From positions 1-34,676 of the IMG/VR virus record IMGVR_UViG_3300030101_004712: 34,676 bases of DNA, one strand, 5' to 3'. How positions within the stretch are numbered: the stretch's first letter is position 1; the number at the start of each line of letters is the position of its first letter. The position numbers and the translations under genes were made by a program. The notes under the pieces are model-generated. The model was not told the DNA's origin, ran no database searches, and saw nothing but the letters and a program-made list of their open reading frames with translations. The DNA is from a virus. This document shows, one piece after another, positions 1 through 7,312 of the stretch.

Positions 1-58
1 AAGCACATGACCGTCGTTTAGTGGGGGGGTAGGGGCTACAGGCTCGAAAACGTCGCAT
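1..58. other. Left contig end, non-coding
   Basis: Bases 1-12 (AAGCACATGACC) match the right end. A G-run (23-29) and inverted copies of right-end blocks (GGGGCTAC at 32-39, CGAAAACGT at 45-53) follow. It lies just beyond the methyltransferase stop, where a transcription end would be expected, but I see no clear hairpin terminator. Confidence 0.5.
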
Positions 59-1030
59 TCATGGGCATTCTCGACGATTGATGAAAGCGTCGACGTGGTG
101 GGCATTCTCGACGACTTGACACCCGACGACAAAGGCCAGCGCCGGTGGCACTGCGTTCCCCACCTGTCTGTATCTGCTGGTCTTCGTGCCTTGCCATGGA
201 TGGTCAACCGGAAAGCCTTGGAGCGTGGCACACTCTTCCACAGTCAACCGACGGCGTCCGATGGTCCGCTGCAAAATGTTCCGACTGTCCGCTGAACCTA
301 CCCCCTGACCGTCTGCTGTTGTAACCGTCGGAGCTGGTCGATCTATGAACTGGTTTCCTTTCCCACCGATCGTCGGACTTGGTTCGGTTGATGGCGTCGG
401 ACGTTCCTGCGTCGGATGAGCTTCAGTGTTTCTCATGTGATGAAGGACTTCGTCCGAGCGGAGATCCAGCGCGTCACCCATCGTCACCCATGGCCCAGTG
501 AACATGCCAGGCCCATGCGTCCGAGTCGGTGGCACAAGCGGAGATGGACCAGCCCAGATGAAGACGCGTCGCCGGTGTTGCGGGACTCCGAAGTCGGCCG
601 CATCAAGTATCCAGTGGCCGATGTGGCGGAACCGTTCCCCGAGCTGGGCCATGATGGTTCCGTCGAAGTAGTCCGTGGACAGAATGCCTCGGACATTCTC
701 AGCAAGGAACCACGTCGGCCGGAAGTGGTCGATGGCGTCCACCGTCCATGGCCATCCGTTGCGGTCGTCTTCAGCTCCGAGTCGCTTTCCAGCGTGACTC
801 CACGCCTGACAGGGGAACGAGCTGAACAGCAAGTCACAGTGGCGACCGGCTACCGCTTCAATCGTCGATAGGTCTCGGACATCGCCTTCGACCACTGGAC
901 CCAGTCCAGCCGCTCGAAGTGTGGCGCACGCGTCCCGGTCCCGTTCCACCAGCGCTGTGTGTGTGAATCCAGCGCGCTCGAGTCCGAGCGCGGCGCCACC
1001 AGCGCCAGCGAACAGTTCAAGGCATCGCAT
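59..1030 (-). CDS. C5-cytosine DNA methyltransferase (Dcm type)
   Basis: This 323-residue protein should transfer a methyl group from S-adenosylmethionine to carbon 5 of cytosine in phage DNA. The family motifs are present in order: FAGAGG (residues 7-12, cofactor loop), PCQ with the catalytic Cys at 74, ENV at 111-113, QHRRRVF at 151-157, RRLTVEECATLQGFP at 260-274 and QVGNAVPP ending at 296. A longer reading to 1411 is open, but motif I begins at the ATG at 1030, so that start is chosen. It lies two bases after the stop of the small Cys-rich gene and behind a G-rich stretch, which suggests translational coupling. The usual phage role is protection against host restriction; the target site cannot be read from sequence. 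The last residues are encoded by a 16-base direct repeat. Confidence 0.93.
   Translation of the reverse strand: MRCLELFAGAGGAALGLERAGFTHTALVERDRDACATLRAAGLGPVVEGDVRDLSTIEAVAGRHCDLLFSSFPCQAWSHAGKRLGAEDDRNGWPWTVDAIDHFRPTWFLAENVRGILSTDYFDGTIMAQLGERFRHIGHWILDAADFGVPQHRRRVFIWAGPSPLVPPTRTHGPGMFTGPWVTMGDALDLRSDEVLHHMRNTEAHPTQERPTPSTEPSPTIGGKGNQFIDRPAPTVTTADGQGVGSADSRNILQRTIGRRRLTVEECATLQGFPVDHPWQGTKTSRYRQVGNAVPPALAFVVGCQVVENAHHVDAFINRRECP
62..114. repeat. 16-base direct repeat at the 3' end of the C5-methyltransferase gene
   Basis: The 16-mer TGGGCATTCTCGACGA occurs at 62-77 and again at 99-114, 37 bases apart. Both copies lie inside the last codons of the methyltransferase gene, after its last conserved motif. 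It may be a small local duplication that extended the C-terminus. Confidence 0.8.
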
Positions 1031-1032
1031 CC

Positions 1033-1242
1033 CTACCCCCAAGCGTCCGGCCGTCCTGCCGCGGTGTTGATGTCCATCCCGTACCCGTCCGACTGGTCTC
1101 GCGGTCCACCTGGTGACGGTGGACGGTAGCGCCCCGAGCATTCCGTGGAGCTGTCCGGTGGTGACCCACAGACCAGACACGCCCCGCGTCCCTGCTCCTC
1201 TCGGATGTGACTGAACGTCGTCCTGCTGTTCTTCTTCGCCAT
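1033..1242 (-). CDS. Small Cys-rich protein, candidate zinc-binding
   Basis: I do not recognise this 69-residue protein. It begins MAKKNSRTTFSHIREEQGRG and carries CLVCG followed nine residues later by another Cys, a partial zinc-ribbon-like pattern with three Cys. The start at 1242 has a good ribosome site (AAGGA, nine bases upstream). Its stop codon lies two bases before the ATG of the C5-methyltransferase, so the two are probably co-translated. It could be a small DNA- or protein-binding partner of the methyltransferase, but no function is shown by the sequence. The overlapping alternative frame is much less convincing because it has no comparable start signal. Confidence 0.55.
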   Translation of the reverse strand: MAKKNSRTTFSHIREEQGRGACLVCGSPPDSSTECSGRYRPPSPGGPRDQSDGYGMDINTAAGRPDAWG

Positions 1243-1278
1243 GTCCGGTCGTCCTTCGCTTGTCGTTGTGTGTCCCGG

Positions 1279-1439
1279 TGTCCCTGCTGTCCAGCTGTTT
1301 TGCTTGGACTTCTCTTTTCTTGTTCTCTTCTAAAACTCTTGGAAAAGGTAGGGACAGTAGGGACATTAGAGAAAAGGGCCTTGACCAGCCGATCCAAGCC
1401 GACCAGACCACTGGACACAGGCAGGGACAGGTAGGGCCA
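1279..1439. repeat. Iteron-like repeats, candidate replication origin or operator
   Basis: In the 202-base gap between the VapE-like gene and the small Cys-rich gene, GTAGGGACA occurs twice in direct tandem (1348-1356 and 1357-1365). Variants follow at 1421-1429 (GCAGGGACA) and 1431-1439 (GTAGGGCCA), with an inverted copy TGTCCCTGC at 1279-1287. An AT-rich stretch lies between at about 1300-1347. Clustered short repeats beside an AT-rich tract next to replication genes fit an origin, but a transcription operator is equally possible. Confidence 0.45.
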
Positions 1440-1444
1440 CCCGT

Positions 1445-2704
1445 TCACCTGAACCACCGCCATTCGCGCTTCCCGTTGACGCGCTTCCGTCGACGCTCGA
1501 AGCCCAGACGCTGGAGAATGCCGCCGATACGCATCTCGTGGTGCTTCCCCTGTTTGTCCGCGTCCATAGACAGTGGCCCGTCGAGAATGTCACCGACTCG
1601 GATCCCACCGCCTGACTGAGTCAGGAGCCAGTCCTTGATAAAGCCTTCCCACGGGTCTTCGTGCCGGTATCGTTCCTGAGCGTCCCGCAGCTGGGTGTCT
1701 TCTTCCGGACTCAGCCACCAGCGCTCGCCAGCTTTCCACGCCGCGGCCGCTTCAGCCCACAACATTGACCGGTCCCGTTCGATCGCTTCCAGGTCGATCG
1801 TCCCGACTGTCACCGGCCAGAACCGGCGAGCTCCTGTCGGGTCCGCCAGGAAAGACGCTTCATTCGTTGTCCCCACGAAGATGACTTGGCGGTGTGACTC
1901 GACGGTATTCCGGGCGTACGGCGGACGGTAGCGGTCTGTCTCAGCTGACAGGAACGCCTTCACAGTCTCAGCGTCCCGCGGTCGCGTGGCGGCCAGCTCG
2001 GCAAGCTCGTACAGCCAGATCCCGCGGATCGCTTGGAAAGCGTCCTTGTTTCGGATGTCCAGCGCCGTATCGCTGAACCAGTCAGCTCCAGCCAGCGTCC
2101 GGAACGAAGTGGACTTCCGCGCCCCCTGTGGTCCCTGGAGAATCAGAACGGTGTCTACTTTGACCGGCTTGAGACCGCGTCCCATCGCTCGAGCGACACA
2201 CGCCACGAAGAAGCGCCGGGACATTGCACGGTGGAGCTGGGTGTCTTCCGCTCCCAAGTAGTCCACCAGGTAGCGTTCGATCCGCTCCACTCCGTCCCAC
2301 CGAATCCGGTTCAGGTATCTGGCCACTGGATGGTATGTCCGCTGCCTGGCGATCGCCGAGACCACTTCCTGGACGGTTTGGAATGCGAACTCTACCCGGT
2401 ACGCTTGAGCGATCGCGAGCCGGATCCACGTGATGTGGTCGTCTCGGAGTCGTTCCCGCTGCCATTCCACGGTCTCAGCCAGTCCATTCAGACGCACCTT
2501 CCGACAGAAGAACGGGTCATGTCGGACAATCCTGTCCAGATTAAGAACTGACTTGATGGGGTCCGTCGGATTTCCTCTTCGGTCGTGCTTCATGTCCAGT
2601 CGAGACAAAACCTTCCGGATCTGTTCCGCGCGCTTGTCCGCGTCCTTAGTGTCCGCCACTTCGACGTCCGCTGGTTGCGCTTGGATCGTCCCGTCCGAGT
2701 TCAT
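1445..2704 (-). CDS. VapE-type superfamily 3 replicative helicase
   Basis: This 419-residue protein is a P-loop ATPase of the virulence-associated E (VapE/phage helicase) family, expected to unwind DNA at the phage origin. Walker A is GPQGARKST at about residues 191-199, the acidic Walker B-like segment is LYELAEL at 231-237, a sensor segment FVGTTN lies at 276-281 and the conserved GARRFW with a probable arginine finger at 291-296. The first 100 residues are a helical domain without motifs. Its ATG at 2704 overlaps the stop of the primase gene (ATGA), so primase and helicase are made together, matching the primase-helicase pairs of P4-like and many small phage replication modules. No replicative polymerase is encoded nearby. 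Confidence 0.88.
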   Translation of the reverse strand: MNSDGTIQAQPADVEVADTKDADKRAEQIRKVLSRLDMKHDRRGNPTDPIKSVLNLDRIVRHDPFFCRKVRLNGLAETVEWQRERLRDDHITWIRLAIAQAYRVEFAFQTVQEVVSAIARQRTYHPVARYLNRIRWDGVERIERYLVDYLGAEDTQLHRAMSRRFFVACVARAMGRGLKPVKVDTVLILQGPQGARKSTSFRTLAGADWFSDTALDIRNKDAFQAIRGIWLYELAELAATRPRDAETVKAFLSAETDRYRPPYARNTVESHRQVIFVGTTNEASFLADPTGARRFWPVTVGTIDLEAIERDRSMLWAEAAAAWKAGERWWLSPEEDTQLRDAQERYRHEDPWEGFIKDWLLTQSGGGIRVGDILDGPLSMDADKQGKHHEMRIGGILQRLGFERRRKRVNGKREWRWFR

Positions 2705-3675
2705 GCCATCTCCCTGTCGACCGGGTATTCCGGGTCGTTGCGTCCGGTGGCATACCCACCAGACAGTGTGCGCTTTGTCTCTTTGACTGTGAGTCCAGCG
2801 GCGACCGCGGCCGCGTGGAGCTCAGCCAGCGCCAAGCGTGCGTCCACCGCTCCAGCTGCCTCGAGCTGGGCCACCAGTCGAGCGGCGCCGTATAGCGAGT
2901 TGTTCCGGCCGCCTTGACCAGCTCGGGACAGCTTGTTGGCCCGGTACGTCACCAGACCATGGCCGAACGCCCGACGCCGTCTTTCTTGTCTTTCGTTGCT
3001 GTCGTCCCGACGGCCCGCGGCCGCATAAGGTGGCACCATGTCGAAGTCGTCCAGCTCCGAGTCCGGCTCCGGATACTCAGTCACCAGCCACGCCCATGAC
3101 AGCCACCGGCGCTCCCGAGCTGGCCTCCGAGCGTCGCCGTCTTCATACGGACCATAGACCCAGCGGACAGCTACGGACAGCGCCCCAGGTGGCACGTACG
3201 GCCCGAAGTAGAGCCGGGACGGGTCCTTGGCTGCAGCGTCCACCGTGACTCCCTGAGCGGCCGCCCAACGGGCAGCGGCGGACCAGACAGCGTCCCACTC
3301 GCCAGCGGGACAGAACGACCCAGCGGCGAACGGGAACACCAGTCGCGCCTTCGGATGTCCGGCGCTGTGTGACCAGCTCGTGTGTCCGATCCGAACGAAG
3401 TCGTCCCCGAGCGCTTCGAGCGCTTCAAGCGATTCGCCCGCGTCGCAGTCGAGGACCAGCATGGAAACCGCTTCCACGTTCTTCTTCGCCCGACGCGCCC
3501 CGTCCGGCATGATCACCGGGGACCATGCCGGGGCGTCGACTTTCGGACCAGTCCACTCTCGGTGGATCGCCAGCGCCCGCACCAGCGTCCCCGTGTCCCA
3601 TGTCCGGAGCTTCGGCCGGTTGTCCCGAGCTCCGCGGAACAGTGCCACCGGCCACCGGTCGTTGTCCTCAGACAT
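2701..3675 (-). CDS. AEP-family primase (primase-polymerase)
   Basis: This 324-residue protein has the marks of an archaeo-eukaryotic type primase. LDCDAG (Asp 76 and Asp 78) is the metal-binding DxD. HTSWSH at 98-103 and KARLVFP at 109-115 form the second conserved block, and DPSRLYFGPY follows after about 50 residues. The C-terminal third is helical and probably links to the helicase. It would make primers, and possibly short DNA, at the replication fork. The start at 3675 overlaps the stop of the methyltransferase gene by one base (TGATG). It is coupled to the VapE-type helicase downstream, which strongly supports a replication role. Confidence 0.8.
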   Translation of the reverse strand: MSEDNDRWPVALFRGARDNRPKLRTWDTGTLVRALAIHREWTGPKVDAPAWSPVIMPDGARRAKKNVEAVSMLVLDCDAGESLEALEALGDDFVRIGHTSWSHSAGHPKARLVFPFAAGSFCPAGEWDAVWSAAARWAAAQGVTVDAAAKDPSRLYFGPYVPPGALSVAVRWVYGPYEDGDARRPARERRWLSWAWLVTEYPEPDSELDDFDMVPPYAAAGRRDDSNERQERRRRAFGHGLVTYRANKLSRAGQGGRNNSLYGAARLVAQLEAAGAVDARLALAELHAAAVAAGLTVKETKRTLSGGYATGRNDPEYPVDREMA

Positions 3676-4577
3676 CAGCCGAACATTCCCACCTGGTCAG
3701 ACATCGACTCGGACTTCAGATTACGAACTGCTTGCCGGTAGTAGGACGGCTTGAGCTCGACCCCAATGAACCGGCGGCCAGCTCGGAGCGCTCCGACGCC
3801 TTCCGAACCGACTCCACCGAACGGACTCAGGACCACGTCACCGTCATTGCTCCACAGTCGGACACAGCGCTGGATCAAGTCGAGCGACAGTGGGCACATG
3901 TGCCGTTCGTCCCGGTCGTCCCGCGCGGCCTTCACGTTCAGTACGTCCGTATGTCGGACATCCATCCACACTGGAGACGCCCATTGTTGCCACCGCTCCA
4001 GCGGGAACGTCTCGCGGGTGTGACCCACTGGCCGAACATCGTCCACTTCCCTGTCTTCGTCCGCCCACCGTCGGAATAGTAGAACGTATTCGGGCATTCC
4101 GACTCGGCTGAAGCTCGAGTCCTTCCGGAGCTGCTTGTACAACAGTCCGTGGTTCTTCGTCTTCCGCTGTTCTTCGACGGGATCTTTCCATACCGTGACC
4201 CGGCAATGGTACTGAAATCCGGCCGCTTCCATCTCCCGAGTCAGGTCGCCGGGGAGATCGTGCATTCCCGCGCGTCCATGCGCGCCCTTGTATCGGATCG
4301 TGTCCTTGCAATGGACCGCACACAGGCGACCCGGACGGAGCGTCCGGTACAGTTCCTTCGCCAAAAATCGGTAGTGCTGCATGAACTCGGCTTCCGAGTC
4401 ACAGTTCCCCATGTCCCGAGTCGAGTCCGAGTACAGGTACACGTTCGCGAACGGAGGACTGAAGACTTGAAAGTCCACGGACTTGTCCGGCAGCTGTCGG
4501 ACTACCTCCACACAGTCCCCGTTGTACATGGCCCAGTCGTCTGTGGTAGTGGCGTCGAGTGCTTGAATCTGTGTCAT
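3675..4577 (-). CDS. DNA N4-cytosine/N6-adenine methyltransferase (beta class)
   Basis: This 300-residue amino-methyltransferase has its catalytic motif SPPF at residues 40-43, just after the MYNGDCVEVVRQLPDKSVD segment typical of the family. The cofactor motif comes late, as SPFGGVGS at 251-258 followed by FIGVELKPSYY. Motif IV before motif I is the beta-class order. SPPF rather than DPPY slightly favours N4-cytosine, but N6-adenine cannot be excluded. It follows the SNF2-like helicase by 14 bases and overlaps the primase by one base, placing it in the replication operon. The middle region (about 90-230) should hold target recognition. Probable role: masking host restriction sites. Confidence 0.87.
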   Translation of the reverse strand: MTQIQALDATTTDDWAMYNGDCVEVVRQLPDKSVDFQVFSPPFANVYLYSDSTRDMGNCDSEAEFMQHYRFLAKELYRTLRPGRLCAVHCKDTIRYKGAHGRAGMHDLPGDLTREMEAAGFQYHCRVTVWKDPVEEQRKTKNHGLLYKQLRKDSSFSRVGMPEYVLLFRRWADEDREVDDVRPVGHTRETFPLERWQQWASPVWMDVRHTDVLNVKAARDDRDERHMCPLSLDLIQRCVRLWSNDGDVVLSPFGGVGSEGVGALRAGRRFIGVELKPSYYRQAVRNLKSESMSDQVGMFG

Positions 4578-4591
4578 CGTCTGTCCCGTTG

Positions 4592-6013
4592 TCAGTCTGT
4601 GTGTGTGTGGATCCAGCTCGGGAGCCGGCTTGTGTGTGTCGCGCGGTAGCCGATGGCGTACGCTCGCTTGTGCTGTGACCTCCTGGCCGCTTGGAACATC
4701 TGCACTTTCATCGCCTCATGATCTTGGCGCTTCCGCTCCAGCGTCGCCCATACGGACTGTTCAGTCGCCGCCAGGACAATGTCCGCCGTCACCGGGAGCG
4801 CTTGTCCGAAGCGCCAGAAGCGGCGAATGGCCTGATACAGCATTTCGTAGCTGTAGCTGGGACCGTTGAAGATGGTCCGTGCGCAGTGTTGCCAGTTCAT
4901 GCCGAACCCGGCAATCTTCGGTTTTGTCACCAGGACTCGGAAGTCGCCACGGGAAAAGCCGATTAGCCGTTCCCGCTTCACCTTCGAAGTCATCCGTCCG
5001 GCCACTTCGACAGCTTCGGTAATCCGAGCCATGACCGCGTCCGCGTCGTAGTTGGTCTCGCACCACACGACAATCGGACCCGTCACGTCCGCGACCAGCT
5101 CCGCAACCAAGTCGGCCCGAGCTTGACACGTGCGACGCCGTTCCCGGTGGAGACCAGTCGCTGACAGCGTGGGAGCGCGGAAGAGCTCCGTCCGGGTCTG
5201 GTCCACAATGTCCACCCGGACTGGCTGAAGTCGCACGTGGAGCGGTGGCAACACGTACCCGTCGTCGGAGTAGTCGCCGATGTCACTCGGACGACCGACA
5301 CACCTTGCCCAGCTCGTGACCCAGTCCCAGAACGGCCGGACAGCGTGGCCCTTCAACCGGTAGCTTCCGGCTTCTTTCTGGTCCGAGATAAACCAGCGCG
5401 CGATCATCTGGTGGGAAGTCATCACACCCAGGAACTGAGCGTGGTTCCCCAACTCCAAGTAGTCGTTCGGCGCTGGTGTCGCGGTACATGCGAGCCGGTA
5501 CGGGGTGTCGGCGAAGGCCTCCAACAGATAGCGCTTCATCGCTCCCATATACGACTTTAGAATGCTGGACTCGTCGAGCACCAGACCGGCGAACAGCTCC
5601 GCGGGGAACTTCCGCGCGCGGTCGTAGTTCGTGACAAGTAGCGGCTTGTCTGAGTCTCCCGGTTCCTGTACCTGTTCAATGATGTCGCCGAGTCCGATTG
5701 ACCGGGCTTCGTCGATCGTCTGAGCTCCAACAGCCAACGGCGCCAGGATGAGGACTCGGCCGCCGGTGTGCTCATGGACCTGGCGCGCCCATTCCAGCTG
5801 TTGCCTCGTCTTCCCGAGTCCGGTGTCTTCGAAGAGCGCGGCCCGTCCGAGCTTGCATGCCCACGCGACACAGTCCCGCTGCCACGGCCACAGGTGATCG
5901 CCTTCAATGACCGCGTCGAAGCCATCCGGCGCAACAGTCGGTGTCTTCAGACTCAGGAAGTCCAGATATGGACGCACTTCTCCGCCCCCGCTTCCGCGGG
6001 TGTCGTTTGTCAT
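4592..6013 (-). CDS. SNF2-like DEAD-box helicase
   Basis: This 473-residue superfamily 2 ATPase carries Walker A EDTGLGKT (62-69), LDESS as motif II (146-150) and TATPAPND (178-184). In the C-terminal lobe AIRRFWRFGQ is the motif VI region typical of phage SNF2-like helicases. It probably translocates on double-stranded DNA during replication or recombination. Its ATG has a strong ribosome site, AAGGAG six bases upstream, and it is first behind the candidate promoter at 6134-6162. Phages often pair such a helicase with an adjacent methyltransferase, as seen here. The last 30 residues are basic and not conserved. Confidence 0.87.
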   Translation of the reverse strand: MTNDTRGSGGGEVRPYLDFLSLKTPTVAPDGFDAVIEGDHLWPWQRDCVAWACKLGRAALFEDTGLGKTRQQLEWARQVHEHTGGRVLILAPLAVGAQTIDEARSIGLGDIIEQVQEPGDSDKPLLVTNYDRARKFPAELFAGLVLDESSILKSYMGAMKRYLLEAFADTPYRLACTATPAPNDYLELGNHAQFLGVMTSHQMIARWFISDQKEAGSYRLKGHAVRPFWDWVTSWARCVGRPSDIGDYSDDGYVLPPLHVRLQPVRVDIVDQTRTELFRAPTLSATGLHRERRRTCQARADLVAELVADVTGPIVVWCETNYDADAVMARITEAVEVAGRMTSKVKRERLIGFSRGDFRVLVTKPKIAGFGMNWQHCARTIFNGPSYSYEMLYQAIRRFWRFGQALPVTADIVLAATEQSVWATLERKRQDHEAMKVQMFQAARRSQHKRAYAIGYRATHTSRLPSWIHTHTD

Positions 6014-6158
6014 GTGTTTCTCCTTGTTGATGACTTCGGCCAGTTGTCCTTCCCTGACCCGTCCCCGGAGCTACCAGGGACGGGCGGTCTCTCGACCGGG
6101 ACAAGGACACACACAGACTCGGAAGTCCGCGACAGTCTACCGCGCGCGTCCCACCGGG
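6014..6158 (-). promoter_or_regulatory. Leader region with hairpin before the SNF2-like helicase
   Basis: This 145-base gap contains no convincing gene. It holds a perfect 8-bp stem, CCCGTCCC at 6058-6065 with GGGACGGG at 6077-6084 and an 11-base loop. It lies between the candidate promoter and the ribosome site, so it would fold in the mRNA leader. There is no T-run after it, so an mRNA-stabilising or attenuating role is more likely than simple termination. Confidence 0.4.
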
Positions 6159-6162
6159 TCAA
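6134..6162 (-). promoter_or_regulatory. Candidate sigma-70 promoter for the helicase/primase operon
   Basis: On the minus strand the -35 element TTGACC (6162-6157) and -10 element TAGACT (6139-6134) are separated by exactly 17 bases. The spacer ends in CGG directly before TAG. The -35 contains the TGA stop codon of the nuclease gene, the same arrangement as the capsid promoter at 29215-29243. Confidence 0.55.
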
Positions 6163-6743
6163 CGTCCCAGCGTGACAGACACCATGGCCGACTGGCCGTG
6201 GTGAACCCAGAAGCGCCAGCTGTCCGGGTCGCTTTTGTCCTGTCTCAGGAACGACGCTCCGTCTTCCGTCAGCTTCCGGTCCTCGAGCTCCCATAGCTTC
6301 GTCGGTAGCGGTCCTGTCTCGCCCGGTGGAGCGCTCACGTCCGGCCAGTGGCCGCGGTGGAGCTGTCCAGGAGTCAGGACCAGACCGCGCCACGGACGCG
6401 ATCCTGGCGCTATCGGGACGTCCTGATGTCGCCAGTCATGGCCGAACATCGCTCCGCGGATCTGACGGGCCGCTTGTCTCAAATATCGAGCGTTGTCGCC
6501 GTTCTTCAGCTCCACAATCAGGAACAGCGAAGTGTCCAACGAGTTCAGCTCTCGCGGCACAATCAAAGCGACATCCGAGCGTCGTCGAGTGATTGTGTTC
6601 CCGGTCTCCAGCGAGCTCGGCTTGTATGTCGGCTGTCGGATGACTGGACATCCGAGCGCGGTCATCCGGTCACAGAACCAGTTTTCGAAGTCGCCTTCCG
6701 TCGCGAACGGCGTCCAGCGCTTCTCGCTTTTCCCGTACGTCAT
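6159..6743 (-). CDS. PD-(D/E)XK-family nuclease, putative
   Basis: This 194-residue protein has an N-terminal EGDFENWFCDRM helix, then RRRSDVALIVP with Asp 57, then LFLIVELKNGDN with Glu 78 and Lys 80, then a Gln-containing helix (LRQAARQIRG). This D-x(n)-ExK-Q arrangement is that of restriction-endonuclease-fold nucleases. Reading can extend to 6917, but the ATG at 6743 overlaps the exonuclease stop (ATGA) like the other genes of this operon, so it is preferred. The substrate is unknown. Beside an exonuclease and helicases a recombination or end-processing role is plausible, as is degradation of host DNA. The operon then meets a new promoter, so this is probably the last gene of the first early transcript. 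Confidence 0.65.
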   Translation of the reverse strand: MTYGKSEKRWTPFATEGDFENWFCDRMTALGCPVIRQPTYKPSSLETGNTITRRRSDVALIVPRELNSLDTSLFLIVELKNGDNARYLRQAARQIRGAMFGHDWRHQDVPIAPGSRPWRGLVLTPGQLHRGHWPDVSAPPGETGPLPTKLWELEDRKLTEDGASFLRQDKSDPDSWRFWVHHGQSAMVSVTLGR

Positions 6744-7312
6744 TGTCTCCACCAGCGTCCGAGCCGGACACGAAGTCGAGTCCACCACGTGGCCCGGTGG
6801 AGCAACAGGAAGAGCTTCGTTGTGTCTTCGGCGTCCCGCGCTGCAGTGTGCGCCCCTTCGAGAGACCAGCCCAGCCAGCGACGGACAGCGTCCAGACCGA
6901 ACCGCTTTAAACCACACGTCGCCAGATGTTCAATCGCGAGCGTCATTGTGTCGACTCCGCGGAACGGGACGTATACTTTGATCTTGTGCCGTCGGTTCAC
7001 CTCGCGAATCATCCTTAGATCGAAGCTCACATTGTGCCCGACGGGCATGGTCCGGGAGAGCTTGTCTGCTACGGCAACGCCGACCACATCCCAGCTTGGG
7101 GCGTCATCCCATGCGCTCGGGTCCGCTGCGTAGCCGTTGATCTCCAGCGCTTTCGGGTCCGCCAGAACCAAGTCTTCGTCGGTCGGCTTGACTTTCGAGC
7201 TCCAGCGGTCGACCACCCATCCGTCCTCGACAGTCACAATGGCGATCTCCAGGATCGTGGAGCGGAGCGGGGCGAGTCCCGTGGTCTCGGTATCGATAAC
7301 GGTAAATCTCAT
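6740..7312 (-). CDS. DnaQ-like 3'-5' exonuclease (DEDDh)
   Basis: This 190-residue protein has all three exonuclease motifs: DTETTGL at residues 7-13 (Asp 7, Glu 9), GHNVSFDLRMI at 92-102 (Asp 98) and AHTAARDAEDT at 154-164 (His 155, Asp 160). It matches the proofreading subunit of DNA polymerase III and RNase T-like enzymes in size and motif spacing. It is a stand-alone protein, since no polymerase domain is encoded. The C-terminal 20 residues are Trp- and Arg-rich (TWWTRLRVRLGRWWRQ), which could bind DNA or a partner. ATGA overlaps join it to the helicase upstream and the nuclease downstream. Likely roles are proofreading alongside the host polymerase, or end processing. Confidence 0.9.
   Translation of the reverse strand: MRFTVIDTETTGLAPLRSTILEIAIVTVEDGWVVDRWSSKVKPTDEDLVLADPKALEINGYAADPSAWDDAPSWDVVGVAVADKLSRTMPVGHNVSFDLRMIREVNRRHKIKVYVPFRGVDTMTLAIEHLATCGLKRFGLDAVRRWLGWSLEGAHTAARDAEDTTKLFLLLHRATWWTRLRVRLGRWWRQ

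Noticed and set aside
1017-1463. Leftward 148-codon frame overlapping the small Cys-rich gene
   Set aside because: No ribosome site at its start, low-complexity sequence, and it competes with a better supported gene in another frame.
59-6013. A complete DISARM defence system
   Set aside because: Methyltransferases and an SNF2-like helicase are present, but I see no drmA, drmB or phospholipase D-type gene, and replication genes are interleaved.
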